A stretch of DNA of 64,000 nucleotides from an uncultured Actinomycetes bacterium (GTDB lineage Bacteria > Actinomycetota > Thermoleophilia > Miltoncostaeales > Miltoncostaeaceae), in assembly GCA_903943955.1 (NCBI GenBank), contig CAJAPZ010000063.1, positions 1-64,000 on the forward strand. The letters run 5' to 3'. Positions within the stretch are counted from its first letter, which is position 1. The number at the start of each line of letters is the position of its first letter. Shown piece by piece: positions 53,198 to 62,552 of this stretch. The position numbers and the translations under genes are program-made. Below the pieces are notes generated by a model, which saw only the letters and a program-made list of their open reading frames with translations, was not told the DNA's origin and searched no databases.

Positions 53198-54397
53198 TCA
53201 GACCGAGCCAGGCCGGCGGGCGAAGATCATCTTCCCCGACGGGTTCTGGATGATGCTGGTCACCTCGACGTCCTGTGCGGCGTCCCCCACCAGTGAGCGC
53301 CCGCCCTCAACCACGACCATGGTGCCGTCGTCGAGGTAACCCACGCCCTGGTCGTACTCGCGCCCCTCGCGGATCACGCGCACGTTCAGCGACTCACCGG
53401 GCAGCACCGCAGGCTTGAGTGCATTCGCCAACTCATTGACGTTGAGCACTTCGATGCCCTGGATACGGGCCACCTTGTTGAGCGCGTAATCGGTGGTGAC
53501 GATTGAGCCATGCAGGTCGCGGGCGAGGCTCACCAACTTGGCGTCCACCCCATCCACACCCGGCTGGTCACCGCTGCGGATCTGCACGCGGCTCTCCCCC
53601 ACGGCCTTCAGTTCCTCAATCAGGTCGAGGCCCCGGCGACCGCGCGCACGCTTTTCGGGGTCGGTGGAGTCGGCCACACGGTGCAGTTCTTCAATCACGA
53701 AGGTGGGAACAATAATCTGACCCGGAAGAAACCGCGCGCGCGCAATGTCGATGATGCGACCATCGATGATGGCGCTGGTGTCAATGATGCGCGGCGGAAC
53801 GGTGGCAGAGCTACGGGACCTGATGCCCACGAGGCGCAGGATGTCGGCGTGCTTACGCGCGGCGATGCGCGTGAAGACGTAGGCCACCAGCAGCACGACG
53901 GGCAGCAACAGGTATGGGCCGACGACCGGCAGGCTGGCAACGGCGATTCCGGCGAGCGCGGCTGCCAGAAGGCCCACCACGAGTCCGATGGCTCCCACGG
54001 CGAGTTCCCCAGCCGATCGCTTGTCGGCTGCTGTGTCAATGGCGCGCATGCGGGACGGAAGCCAGCGCCCGATCACCCCGCCGATGACCCACCCCACGAG
54101 TGCACCGATGATAATGGCGCCGATGTACACCGGATATTGGAGCGCATCGCCCACAAGATTGCCGAAGTCGATTCTGCGGCCCACCTGATACGCCCCGAGC
54201 GCCCCAAGCAGAGCGAGAACGGACTGGGTGACCCTCAGCACCACAGGATTGGCCGACCGGCGCCGGGGCTGTGGGCCGGGATACGGCAGGCCGAATGGTT
54301 CCGCGGGCGGGCGGGGGGGCTGCCCATCGCCACGATCGGGTGGTGGGTCGGTCACCGGCACCCCGGTGCCATGTCCATCAGTTGACGTCGCAATCAC
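53198..54397 (-). CDS. Membrane PIN/TRAM protein (YacL-like)
   Basis: 399 residues from GTG at 54397, which has a strong GGAAGGGGGG directly upstream. An ATG at 54529 overlaps the radA stop and would add 44 residues of low complexity. Four or so hydrophobic helices come first. A PIN RNase domain follows (I-I-D-T-S-A-I-I-D-G-R with conserved acidic residues), then a TRAM RNA-binding domain near the end (P-G-E-S-L-N-V-R-V-I-R-E-G). YacL holds the same position in Bacillus. It is probably a membrane-tethered endoribonuclease. Confidence 0.88.
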   Translation of the reverse strand: MIATSTDGHGTGVPVTDPPPDRGDGQPPRPPAEPFGLPYPGPQPRRRSANPVVLRVTQSVLALLGALGAYQVGRRIDFGNLVGDALQYPVYIGAIIIGALVGWVIGGVIGRWLPSRMRAIDTAADKRSAGELAVGAIGLVVGLLAAALAGIAVASLPVVGPYLLLPVVLLVAYVFTRIAARKHADILRLVGIRSRSSATVPPRIIDTSAIIDGRIIDIARARFLPGQIIVPTFVIEELHRVADSTDPEKRARGRRGLDLIEELKAVGESRVQIRSGDQPGVDGVDAKLVSLARDLHGSIVTTDYALNKVARIQGIEVLNVNELANALKPAVLPGESLNVRVIREGREYDQGVGYLDDGTMVVVEGGRSLVGDAAQDVEVTSIIQNPSGKMIFARRPGSV

Positions 54398-54525
54398 CCC
54401 CCTTCCGGCTTCGTTCCCACCACTGATTGCGGTATGACGGAACGGATTTCCACGTACCACCCCATGCTTCCTCCGTACGTCACGCAGCAAGCGGCCTGCG
54501 AGCATTGCACGCGGCGGGCGCTCCG

Positions 54526-55899
54526 TCATCCCCCCACGGGCCGAAATGCCTCTCTGATGGCGTCTTTGAGATCCACGGCGGGGTGCACAACCGCCGGGCG
54601 GACCCCGACTTCGACGGAATCGCCCAGTGGCCCGGTGAAGGCCCGCGCCACAGAGTGGTCTGCCGACACCCGCAGCCGGCGCCCGGCATGACTCACCGGA
54701 CGCAGCGCCCCGGTAAGTCCGATTTCGCCCATGGCGGCCACGGGGCCGGGCAATGGTTCGTTTCTGGCGGCGCTTGCCACGGCGAGGGCGATGGCGAGGT
54801 CGGCGGCCGGGTCAGGCGCGCGGGCACCACCGGCCACGCTCACGAAAACGTCCTGGTCCCCTACGCGCACACCGGCGTGGCGGCTCATGACGGCCAGTAC
54901 CTGCGCCAGTCGCGTTCGATCGATACCGCCGGCCACCCGGCGTGGCGGCACGATGTCGGTGGGGCCCACCAACGCCTGCACCTCCACCAGCACGGCGCGT
55001 GTGCCCTCGATGGCGGGGAACAGACACGAACCAACGCGTTCACCGGCTTCGGCGAGATAGATGTCGGATGGATCGTCCACCGAGACAAGCCCCTCCATGC
55101 GCATCTCGAGGATGCCGGTCTCATTGGTTGACCCGAAGCGGTTCTTCAGTGCCCGCAGCACGCGCTGGGCCCGTACGCCGTCGCCCTCGAAGGAGATGAC
55201 GGCATCCACGAGGTGCTCGAGCAGGCGGGGACCCGCGAGGCCACCATCCTTGGTGACCTGCCCCACCAGAATCATCGCGATGTCACGTGACTTCGCGATG
55301 CGCACCAGTTCAGCGGTGACCTGACGCACCTGCGCCGGGCTGCCAGGGGCGCTCTCGAGCGAATCCGACGTGAGCGTCTGCACCGAATCGATGGCGCAGA
55401 TGCCCGGGGGGCTCGCCTCAAGCAGTTCCGCAATCGCCTCAAGCCGGGTCTCGGGGTACACGACGATGGCATCGCACGATGCCGTGAGCCGCTGGGCACG
55501 GGCGCGTACCTGAGTGGGCGACTCCTCGCCGGTCACCAGCAGGGCGGGGCGGGACGCTGACATGTGGGCAAGGGCCTGCAGCACGAGCGTGCTCTTGCCG
55601 ATTCCGGGCTCGCCGCCGATGAGCACCAGGGAGCCCGGAACTATGCCTCCCCCAAGCACGCGATCCAGTTCCGATACGCCTGTGGGAATGCGCTCCTCAG
55701 CAAGGGCGCGTACCTCGGACAGCGGGATAGCCCTGGGGCCGGCAACCGACACCGGTCCGCGTCGCCCGGGTGACGGCAGTACCGCCCCCTCCTTCAGGGT
55801 GTCCCACTCCCCACATGCCGGACACTTGCCCAGCCAGCGAGGCGACACGTGCCCGCAGCCGTCACACTGGAATCGGCTGCGGGCACGCGGCGGGCTCAG
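54526..55899 (-). CDS. radA: DNA repair ATPase RadA, apparent CTG start
   Basis: About 457 residues. RadA helps branch migration in recombination. The N-terminal zinc finger (C-D-G-C and C-P-A-C; Cys12, 15, 25, 28), Walker A (G-E-P-G-I-G-K-S-T) and K-N-R-F-G motif are all present, and a Lon-like domain ends it. A GTG at 55848 would lose the first zinc pair. Between that pair and the upstream stop there is no ATG, GTG or TTG, and the only near-standard codon is CTG at 55899. It follows the clpC stop by 3 nt, with GGAG 6 nt upstream. Confidence 0.9.
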   Translation of the reverse strand: MSPPRARSRFQCDGCGHVSPRWLGKCPACGEWDTLKEGAVLPSPGRRGPVSVAGPRAIPLSEVRALAEERIPTGVSELDRVLGGGIVPGSLVLIGGEPGIGKSTLVLQALAHMSASRPALLVTGEESPTQVRARAQRLTASCDAIVVYPETRLEAIAELLEASPPGICAIDSVQTLTSDSLESAPGSPAQVRQVTAELVRIAKSRDIAMILVGQVTKDGGLAGPRLLEHLVDAVISFEGDGVRAQRVLRALKNRFGSTNETGILEMRMEGLVSVDDPSDIYLAEAGERVGSCLFPAIEGTRAVLVEVQALVGPTDIVPPRRVAGGIDRTRLAQVLAVMSRHAGVRVGDQDVFVSVAGGARAPDPAADLAIALAVASAARNEPLPGPVAAMGEIGLTGALRPVSHAGRRLRVSADHSVARAFTGPLGDSVEVGVRPAVVHPAVDLKDAIREAFRPVGG

Positions 55900-55902
55900 G
55901 GA

Positions 55903-58443
55903 TTACTCCGCGTCGTCGGCCGGCTCGGCATCTGCTCCGACCGCTGCCACGACGACCTCCGGCTCAGCCGGGGCGGGCGGGGGCTCGGTGCGGTCCATCC
56001 GCATCGTGTCACCGTCACGGTCACAAACGATCACCAGCCCATCGGTGAGCGTTCCGTGCAGCAGTTCATCGGCCAACGGGTCCTCGATGAGGCGCTGGAT
56101 CGCGCGGCGCAGGGGCCGGGCACCCATCGCCGGGTCGTAGCCCTCGTCCACGAGCAGGTCCTTCGCCGCATCGGTGAGATGGAACGACACACCCTGATCG
56201 GCCATCTGCTTCTGCAGACGCACCAGCATGAGGTCGATGATCTGCTTGATCTCTTCCTTGGTCAGCTGGTGGAAGACGATGATCTCGTCGATGCGGTTGA
56301 TGAGCTCGGGCCGGAAGGCCTTCTTGAGCTCACCCATGATGCGGCCCTTCATGTCCTCGTACGCCATGCCGCCACCCTCTTCAGCCACGCTGAAGCCCAG
56401 CGGGGTGGTGCGGGTGATGGTGGCGGCGCCGATGTTCGACGTCATGATCACGATGCAGTGGCGGAAGTCCACCACGCGACCCTGAGCATCCGTGAGGCGT
56501 CCGTCCTCGAGAATCTGCAGGAGGATATTGGACACCTCCGGGTGCGCCTTCTCGATCTCATCGAGCAGCACCACGGAGTACGGCTTGCGGCGCACCTGCT
56601 CAGTGAGCTGGCCGCCTTCGTCGTAGCCCACATACCCGGGAGGCGATCCCACGAGCCTGGAGACCGCGTGCTTCTCCATGTACTCGGACATGTCAACCTG
56701 GATGAGGGCCTGCTCGTCGCCGAACAGGAACTCAGCCAGCGTGCGGGCGAGCTCGGTCTTGCCCACGCCCGACGGGCCCAGGAAGATGAATGAACCGGCA
56801 GGCCGCTTGGGGTCCTTGATTCCGGCACGGGCGCGACGGATGGCACGACTGGTAGCGGTGATCGCCGCTTCCTGACCGATGACCCGCTTGTGCAGCTCCT
56901 CTTCCATACGCAGCAGCTTCTGCGTTTCGGCCTCGGTGAGCTTGAACACCGGAATACCGGTCCACATGGAGACGATGTCGGCAATCTCCTCCTCGCCGAT
57001 GGACGGCCGCGGAGCATCCTCGGCCTTCCACTCCTCTTCGAGATCGCGCTTCTTGTTCGTGAGGCGCCGCTCCGTGTCACGGAGGTTGGCGGCCTTCTCG
57101 AATTCCTGCGCCTCGATGGCGGCTTCCTTGTCCTTGCGCACGGTCTCGATCTCATCCTCGAGCTCGCGGTACGACGGCGGTGCCGTCATGGTGCGGATTC
57201 GCATGCGGCTGCCGGCCTCATCGATGAGATCGATGGCCTTGTCCGGTAGGAAGCGCTCAGAGATGTAGCGATCAGACAGCACTGCAGCGGCTTCGAGGGC
57301 CTCATCGGTGATGTTGATCTTGTGGTGGTCCTCATACCGCTCGCGGAGGCCCCGCAGGATCTGCTGGGTTTCCTCAATCGAGGGCTGGTCCACCTTCACC
57401 TGCTGGAAGCGGCGCTCCAACGCGGCGTCGCGCTCGAGGTACTTGCGATATTCGTCGAGCGTGGTGGCACCCACGGTCTGCAACTCGCCGCGGGCGAGTG
57501 CCGGCTTGAGGATCGAGGCCGCGTCGATCGCGCCCTCAGCGGCACCCGCACCCACGAGATTGTGGATCTCGTCGATGAACAGGCTGATGTCGCCGCGCTG
57601 GCCGATCTCCTTCATCACCTTCTTCAGGCGCTCCTCGAACTCACCGCGGTACTTCGAACCCGCGACGAGTGCTGCAAGGTCGAGCGTGTAGATCTGCTTG
57701 CCGCGGAGAAGCTCGGGTACCTGACCCGATGAGATGCGCTGGGCAAGGCCTTCGACCACCGCGGTCTTGCCGACGCCCGGCTCGCCGATGAGCACCGGGT
57801 TGTTCTTGGTGCGGCGGGCCAGGATCTGCATGACCCGCTCGATCTCCTTCTGGCGACCGACCACCGGGTCGAGCTTGCCGTCCTCCGCCATCTTGGTGAG
57901 GTTCCGACCGAACTGGTCGAGCAACTTGCTGGACTTCTTGTCGCCCGCCTGGCCCGCGGCACCACCGCCGCCGCCACTCCCGCCACCACTCTGCCCCTGT
58001 CGGCGCCCAGGGCCTGACAGCATGCGGATGATCTCGTTTCGGATCTTCTCGGAGTCGGCGTCGAAGTCGGCGAGGATGCGGGCGGCAACGCCCTCGTTCT
58101 CGCGCACGAGACCGAGGAGGATGTGCTCGGTGCCGATGTAGTTGTGGCCGAGCGACAGTGCCTCGCGCAGCGCCAGTTCGAGCACCTTCTTGGCGCGCGG
58201 CGTGAACGGGATCTGCCCAGAGGTCACCTCTTCGCCCGATCCGACGATGCGGATTACCTGGGCGCGCACCTCTTCCACCGTGATCTCGAGGCCCTCGAGT
58301 ACACGGGCGGCGAGGCCCTCTTCCTCACGCAGCAGCCCGAGCAGGATGTGCTCGGTGCCAATGTAATTGTGCTTGAGGGTGCGGGCTTCTTCCTGTGCCA
58401 GCACGACAACCTGACGGGCGCGTTCGGTAAAGCGTTCGAACAT
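55903..58443 (-). CDS. clpC: ClpC ATP-dependent chaperone/protease ATPase
   Basis: 846 residues. Two Clp_N repeats (about 1-145), then AAA1 with Walker A G-E-P-G-V-G-K-T (220-227), a UVR/coiled middle domain near 430-470, AAA2 with G-P-S-G-V-G-K-T, and an ATPase C-terminal D2-small domain. A Gly-rich linker (148-162) precedes AAA1. The acidic C-terminus is longer than usual. It feeds proteins to ClpP. A GGATTGAGG element precedes the ATG. A 17-bp inverted repeat lies 21 nt upstream. Confidence 0.96.
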   Translation of the reverse strand: MFERFTERARQVVVLAQEEARTLKHNYIGTEHILLGLLREEEGLAARVLEGLEITVEEVRAQVIRIVGSGEEVTSGQIPFTPRAKKVLELALREALSLGHNYIGTEHILLGLVRENEGVAARILADFDADSEKIRNEIIRMLSGPGRRQGQSGGGSGGGGGAAGQAGDKKSSKLLDQFGRNLTKMAEDGKLDPVVGRQKEIERVMQILARRTKNNPVLIGEPGVGKTAVVEGLAQRISSGQVPELLRGKQIYTLDLAALVAGSKYRGEFEERLKKVMKEIGQRGDISLFIDEIHNLVGAGAAEGAIDAASILKPALARGELQTVGATTLDEYRKYLERDAALERRFQQVKVDQPSIEETQQILRGLRERYEDHHKINITDEALEAAAVLSDRYISERFLPDKAIDLIDEAGSRMRIRTMTAPPSYRELEDEIETVRKDKEAAIEAQEFEKAANLRDTERRLTNKKRDLEEEWKAEDAPRPSIGEEEIADIVSMWTGIPVFKLTEAETQKLLRMEEELHKRVIGQEAAITATSRAIRRARAGIKDPKRPAGSFIFLGPSGVGKTELARTLAEFLFGDEQALIQVDMSEYMEKHAVSRLVGSPPGYVGYDEGGQLTEQVRRKPYSVVLLDEIEKAHPEVSNILLQILEDGRLTDAQGRVVDFRHCIVIMTSNIGAATITRTTPLGFSVAEEGGGMAYEDMKGRIMGELKKAFRPELINRIDEIIVFHQLTKEEIKQIIDLMLVRLQKQMADQGVSFHLTDAAKDLLVDEGYDPAMGARPLRRAIQRLIEDPLADELLHGTLTDGLVIVCDRDGDTMRMDRTEPPPAPAEPEVVVAAVGADAEPADDAE

Positions 58444-58449
58444 CGGGCC

Positions 58450-58686
58450 TCAATCCTTCTGATGGTTCCCCTCGGGAACCTTTGCGGCGGATGAAATGGG
58501 AGTCGAACGTAGCACCGGGACGACATCTCCCACCGGGGGATCGGTCATATCGGGTTCGCTACTTACGCATGCCTGTGGAGCCCCCTCACAGCAGGTCTCC
58601 ACCTTGCGGTGGCACCGGTCGCACCACAAACCGTTGTGTCGCCACATAAGGCCGGCATCACATGCCGGGCATGCACCCATCTCCAT
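58450..58686 (-). CDS. Small zinc-ribbon-like protein upstream of clpC (position of mcsA)
   Basis: 78 residues starting MEMGACPACDAGL. Cysteines at C-P-A-C and C-D-R-C form a zinc-ribbon pattern, and another pair (T-C-C-E) follows. The rest is Pro/Ser-rich with no known fold. A GATAAT box is 6 nt before this ATG, which suggests leaderless transcription; an ATG one codon upstream is the alternative. In Bacillus, the zinc protein McsA precedes clpC, but similarity here is only in the ribbon and place. Confidence 0.55.
   Translation of the reverse strand: MEMGACPACDAGLMWRHNGLWCDRCHRKVETCCEGAPQACVSSEPDMTDPPVGDVVPVLRSTPISSAAKVPEGNHQKD
58464..58480 (-). promoter_or_regulatory. 17-bp inverted repeat upstream of clpC
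   Basis: GGTTCCC-CTC-GGGAACC is a perfect 7+7 repeat, inside the 3' end of the zinc-ribbon ORF and 21 nt before the clpC ATG. It could be an operator for a stress regulator or a hairpin between the two genes. It does not match the CtsR, HspR or ClgR consensus that I know. Confidence 0.5.
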
Positions 58687-58692
58687 CATGGG

Positions 58693-58698
58693 ATTATC
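58693..58698 (-). promoter_or_regulatory. Leaderless-type -10 box for the zinc-ribbon gene
   Basis: GATAAT on the minus strand lies 6 nt before the second ATG (58686) and 3 nt before the first (58689). Confidence 0.4.
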
Positions 58699-58754
58699 GC
58701 ACGGCGGGTCGGATCACCCGGGGGTTCGGGTCGCACGGGCCCCCGAAACGCAAA

Positions 58755-58776
58755 GCGGCGCCCCGAGGGGCGCCGC
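58755..58776 (-). terminator. Intrinsic terminator of rpsR
   Basis: GCGGCGCCCC-GA-GGGGCGCCGC is a perfect 10+10 inverted repeat, 30 nt beyond the rpsR stop on the minus strand, followed by TTTGCGTTT. It separates rpsR from the zinc-ribbon/clpC unit. Confidence 0.8.
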
Positions 58777-58806
58777 CAAGCGATCAATCATGTGCCGCTG
58801 GGGACG

Positions 58807-59310
58807 TCAGGCCTCGACGTCATCCTCAGGCGGTGCGTCGCCTGCAGCGACGGCCACGGGCTCCTCGATGACCTCGGTCTCAACGACCTCAATCTCGGTG
58901 CCATCCGGCTCGATGATGTCCGTCTCGACGACGTCGATCGCGGCGCCATCGACGACCACCAGATCCTCAGTGATAACGATCTCCCCATCACCAGCAGTGG
59001 CGCCCTCCGCCGCGACAGGGCTCGGGTTCGCGGCGCGATGCGCCTTGACCGAACGGTCCTGGTCGGGGTACGGCAGCAGGCCCATCATCCGGGCGCGCTT
59101 CACTGCCTGAGCGAGCTGCGTCTGCTGGCGACGGGACAGGCCCGTGATCCGGCGGGAACGAAGCTTGCCCCGCTCGGACAGAAAACGCCGGAGCGACGGG
59201 AAGTTCTTCCAGTCAAGCTCCTCGGCAGAAAGAAGGGGACGACGCTTGCGAGGCGCGGTCGCCCCACCCTTCTTCTTCTTGATCCGCCCGCGTCCGCGCG
59301 GCTTCGCCAT
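58807..59310 (-). CDS. rpsR: 30S ribosomal protein S18 with long acidic C-terminal extension
   Basis: 167 residues. Residues 1-90 are S18: a basic start, R-K-R-R-P-L-L, D-W-K-N-F-P-S-L-R-R-F-L-S-E-R-G-K, and R-R-Q-Q-T-Q-L-A-Q-A-V-K-R-A-R-M-M-G-L-L-P. No zinc cysteines, so it is the zinc-independent type. Residues about 91-167 are an added Glu/Asp/Val-rich tail with a repeated V-V-E-T motif. S18 normally has 75-90 residues. GGAAGG lies 4 nt before the ATG. It is not with rpsF or ssb as it often is elsewhere. Confidence 0.93.
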   Translation of the reverse strand: MAKPRGRGRIKKKKGGATAPRKRRPLLSAEELDWKNFPSLRRFLSERGKLRSRRITGLSRRQQTQLAQAVKRARMMGLLPYPDQDRSVKAHRAANPSPVAAEGATAGDGEIVITEDLVVVDGAAIDVVETDIIEPDGTEIEVVETEVIEEPVAVAAGDAPPEDDVEA

Positions 59311-59402
59311 GTGACCTTCCAGTTCGGACTGCTCTTAGAAACGGCGCGGGACGCTATCACCTCGACGACCTGCCGTGCCAGCTTCTCCGGTATTGGGTGC
59401 CG

Positions 59403-60920
59403 TTAGGTCCTCATCGCAGGGAAGAGGATGACCTCGCGGATCGAGTGGCGATCCGTCAGCACCATGACGAGGCGGTCGATTCCGAGCCCCAGGCCGCCCG
59501 TGGGAGGCATGCCGTGCTCAAGCGCCGTAAGGAAGTCCTCATCGGCGGGCTGGGCCTCGTCGTCTCCCGCAGCGCGGTCGGCCTGCAGCATCGCGAACCG
59601 CTCGCGCTGGTCGTCGGGGTCGTTGAGTTCGGAGAACGCGTTGGCGATCTCCATGCCGGCGCAGAACGCCTCGAAGCGCTCCACGAGCCGCGGATCGTCC
59701 TCACGACGCTTCGCGAACGGCGAGAGCTCGAGCGGATAGTCCAGCAGGATGGTGGGCTGGATGAGGGTGGGTTCAAGCGACTGACTGAGGATGCCGTCCA
59801 CCAGTTTGGACCACGGCGCAGTGTCGGGCGCGTCAAGCCCGGCGGCGCGCATTACGGCGCGAAGGGAGTCGGCATCGGGGTGGGCCAGCACGTCGATACC
59901 GCTCGTCTGTTCAAGCGCATCGGTGAGGCGCACACGACGCCAGGGCGGGGTGAGGTCAATCTCCCCACCCTTCCACGGGACCTTCATGTCCCCGGTGGCC
60001 TCGACCGCCGCGGCCGAGACCATCTCCTCGAGCATTGCGGCCACATCCTCGTAGTCCGCGTATGCCTCGTAGGTCTCCAGCATCGTGAACTCGGGGTTGT
60101 GCTTGAACGACACGCCCTCGTTGCGGAAATCCTTGCCGAGCTCGTAGACCTTCTCGAGCCCGCCCACGATGCAGCGCTTGAGGTACAGCTCAGTGGCGAT
60201 GCGCAGAAACAGCTCGCGATCGAGTTCGTTGTGGTGCGTGACGAACGGTCGCGCCGCAGCACCACCGTAGATGGGCTGCAGGGCAGGCGTCTCCACCTCG
60301 ATGAACCCACGCGAGTCGAGGAATCGGCGCACGCCAGAGATGGCACGCGCCCGCATGACGAACTGGCTGCGTACATCTTCGGATGCCATGAGGTCGAGGT
60401 ACCGCTGCCGATAGCGGGTCTCCGGGTCGATGAGACCGGCATGGCGATCAGGCGGCGGGCGCAGTGCCTTGGCGAGCATCTCCACTGAGTCGGCGGCGAC
60501 CGAGATCTCGCCTCGCCGGGTACGCACGACCGTGCCCCGGATACCGATGATGTCACCGAGGTGTGCCCCGGCGAGCAGGCCCAGGCCAGCCTCTCCGAGG
60601 CGATCAAGCGCTGCCCACGCCTGCACGGTGCCCGAGCGGTCCTCGACATCCGCGAATACGGTCTTGCCCTGACCACGGCGCGCAACAAGGCGGCCGGCGA
60701 TGGTCACCTGCCCGGTGGCCTCGTCGCCAGGCTCCAGCCCATCGCCAATCGCACGGGCGTCTGCGATGGACCCCCGGCCCGTGAACCGGGCCGGGAACGG
60801 GTTGACACCCGCGGCTCGCAACTCGTCCGCCTTCTGACGGCGGTCGGCGATGAGGCGGTCAATGCCGCCATCGGCGCCCCCGGGCGACGCCCCGCCCAGG
60901 GCGTCGGCGGGCGTGCTCAG
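59403..60920 (-). CDS. lysS: Lysyl-tRNA synthetase (class II), apparent CTG start
   Basis: 505 residues from CTG at 60920. The class II motifs are present: motif 2 F-R-N-E-G-V-S-F-K-H-N-P-E-F and motif 3 G-L-G-I-G-I-D-R-L. The N-terminal OB fold starts with the family's R-R-Q-K-A-D-E-L-R-A-A-G-V-N-P-F-P. A TTG at 60821 would cut into this motif; upstream of it in frame there is no ATG, GTG or TTG. CTG overlaps the greA stop as CTGA, and GAGG lies 7 nt upstream. ATT at 60863 is a weaker alternative. Confidence 0.9.
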   Translation of the reverse strand: MSTPADALGGASPGGADGGIDRLIADRRQKADELRAAGVNPFPARFTGRGSIADARAIGDGLEPGDEATGQVTIAGRLVARRGQGKTVFADVEDRSGTVQAWAALDRLGEAGLGLLAGAHLGDIIGIRGTVVRTRRGEISVAADSVEMLAKALRPPPDRHAGLIDPETRYRQRYLDLMASEDVRSQFVMRARAISGVRRFLDSRGFIEVETPALQPIYGGAAARPFVTHHNELDRELFLRIATELYLKRCIVGGLEKVYELGKDFRNEGVSFKHNPEFTMLETYEAYADYEDVAAMLEEMVSAAAVEATGDMKVPWKGGEIDLTPPWRRVRLTDALEQTSGIDVLAHPDADSLRAVMRAAGLDAPDTAPWSKLVDGILSQSLEPTLIQPTILLDYPLELSPFAKRREDDPRLVERFEAFCAGMEIANAFSELNDPDDQRERFAMLQADRAAGDDEAQPADEDFLTALEHGMPPTGGLGLGIDRLVMVLTDRHSIREVILFPAMRT

Positions 60921-61396
60921 TCCTCCGCCTCGATCTTCACGACCTGATACTCGACCTGGCCGCGGGGACTCACGACGGTAACCTTGTCGCCCTTCTTGCG
61001 TCCCATCAAGGCCTTGCCGATCGGACTCTCATTCGACAGCCGGTCACTGAGCGGATCGGCCTCGGCCGAACCGACAACCGAGAAACTCCTGGTCTTCTTG
61101 TCGGCAGTGGTACGCACCGTCACCTTGACTCCAATGCTCACGACATCAGTCGGCACGTCATGCGTGTCGATGATGCTGGCATTCCTGAGCTGGTGCTCGA
61201 TCTGGATGATCCGGGTCTCGACGTGCGCCTGTTCGTTCTTGGCGTCGTCGTACTCGGAGTTCTCTGAGATGTCACCGAATTCACGCGCAGTCTTGATGCG
61301 CTCGGCGACCTCACGACGCTTTTTCGTCGTCAGGTACTCGATCTCGTCTTGGAGCTTGTTGTAGCCCTCTTCGGTGAGGATTACCTCACGGTCCAC
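60917..61396 (-). CDS. greA: Transcription elongation factor GreA
   Basis: 159 residues. The N-terminal coiled coil ends with the acidic tip D-I-S-E-N-S-E-Y-D-D-A, which reaches the RNA polymerase active site. The C-terminal FKBP-like domain has P-I-G-K-A-L-M-G-R-K-K-G-D. It rescues backtracked polymerase. The stop overlaps the lysS start (CTGA). A 100-bp spacer with an inverted repeat separates it from dus. Confidence 0.96.
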   Translation of the reverse strand: MDREVILTEEGYNKLQDEIEYLTTKKRREVAERIKTAREFGDISENSEYDDAKNEQAHVETRIIQIEHQLRNASIIDTHDVPTDVVSIGVKVTVRTTADKKTRSFSVVGSAEADPLSDRLSNESPIGKALMGRKKGDKVTVVSPRGQVEYQVVKIEAED

Positions 61397-61465
61397 TGCG
61401 GCCTCCCATGGACGTCATTGCCCCGTACGCGGTCGCGGACGATAGCCGAGAAGGTCGGGGGCGGG

Positions 61466-61480
61466 CAACTTTCAAAGTTG
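61466..61480. promoter_or_regulatory. Perfect 15-bp palindrome upstream of greA
   Basis: CAACTTT-C-AAAGTTG is a perfect 7+1+7 inverted repeat about 70 nt before the greA ATG and 17 nt past the dus stop. It could be an operator or the stem of a weak terminator for dus. The rest of this 100-bp spacer shows no clear promoter. Confidence 0.45.
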
Positions 61481-61496
61481 AAGCGGGTGCAATGTC

Positions 61497-62552
61497 TCAC
61501 GCGGCGAGAATCGCCGCCTCGCGAAGGCGGGCCAGGCGGTCGAGCGCCACGTCGAGCGTCGGGTCCTCCATGAGGGCCTGCAGCTCGTCGTCAGGCACGC
61601 CCCGGCCGATGAGATACCACGAGTGGAACTTGCGCAGGTAGTGGCATGCGTTGTCGGCACCAAGCACGCCCGTGATGTCGTTGCTGAACCCGATGAGCTC
61701 ATCAATCACCTCGTACAGCGGCGGCCGGGGGTCGGCTGACCCCTCCCCGATCGCCCGGAACACCCACGGATTACCGAGAGCCGCCCTGCCGATCATCACG
61801 CCTGCGGCACCGGTGCGCTCGAGGGCGTCCCGGGCCCCTGCGGCATCAGCGATGTCGCCACTGATAAGGACGGGAACCTGCACGGCGCGCACAACCTCCG
61901 CGCTGATCTGATGGTCTGCGCTGCCGGAATACTCCTCAGCGGCGGCGCGAGGGTGGATGGTGATCATCGCCGCACCGGCATCCTCAAACCGCCGTGCAAG
62001 TTCGGCCGGGTCGCAGTCACCCGGCTTCAGCCCCCGCCGCATCTTGACCGTCACCGGAATGCGCACGGCTTCGGCCATCGCACGGATCACCGCCACTGCG
62101 CGGTCCGGGTCGGCCAGCAGCGACGCCCCTGCACCGGTCTTCATGATCTTCGGCACCGGGCACCCCATGTTGATGTCCACCATGTCGGCACCGGCCTCCT
62201 CCACCGCTCTGGCGGCCTCGGCCATCACGTCGGGGGCACCGCCAAATACCTGGATGCACATCGGGTGCTCACCGGGTACCACCTCGAGCATGGAGGTGGT
62301 ACGCCGATTCCCGTGCCGGATGCCGTGGGCCGCAACCATCTCCGATATCACCAGCCCGGCACCGTGGCGACGGGACTGGGCCCGGAATGCCCGGTTGCCG
62401 ATGCCCGCAAGCGGGGCCTGCACCACCCGATTGGGAATGACCACATCCCCAACGCTGAAGGGCTCGGCGAGCGGCCAGTGGCCATCCGATGGCGGCGGTG
62501 CCACCGGATCGCGCTGGCGCGCCGCCACGAGGGCACGCATGCGCTTCTTCAC
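61497..62552 (-). CDS. dus: tRNA-dihydrouridine synthase
   Basis: 351-residue FMN enzyme that reduces uridines in the tRNA D-loop. The barrel motifs are A-P-L-A-G-I-G-N-R-A-F, N-M-G-C-P-V-P-K-I (catalytic Cys), K-M-R-R-G and I-H-P-R-A. An N-terminal extension of about 30 residues precedes the usual start; the ATG chosen overlaps the coaX stop (ATGA). It lies at the place of dusB in Bacillus. Confidence 0.93.
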   Translation of the reverse strand: MKKRMRALVAARQRDPVAPPPSDGHWPLAEPFSVGDVVIPNRVVQAPLAGIGNRAFRAQSRRHGAGLVISEMVAAHGIRHGNRRTTSMLEVVPGEHPMCIQVFGGAPDVMAEAARAVEEAGADMVDINMGCPVPKIMKTGAGASLLADPDRAVAVIRAMAEAVRIPVTVKMRRGLKPGDCDPAELARRFEDAGAAMITIHPRAAAEEYSGSADHQISAEVVRAVQVPVLISGDIADAAGARDALERTGAAGVMIGRAALGNPWVFRAIGEGSADPRPPLYEVIDELIGFSNDITGVLGADNACHYLRKFHSWYLIGRGVPDDELQALMEDPTLDVALDRLARLREAAILAA

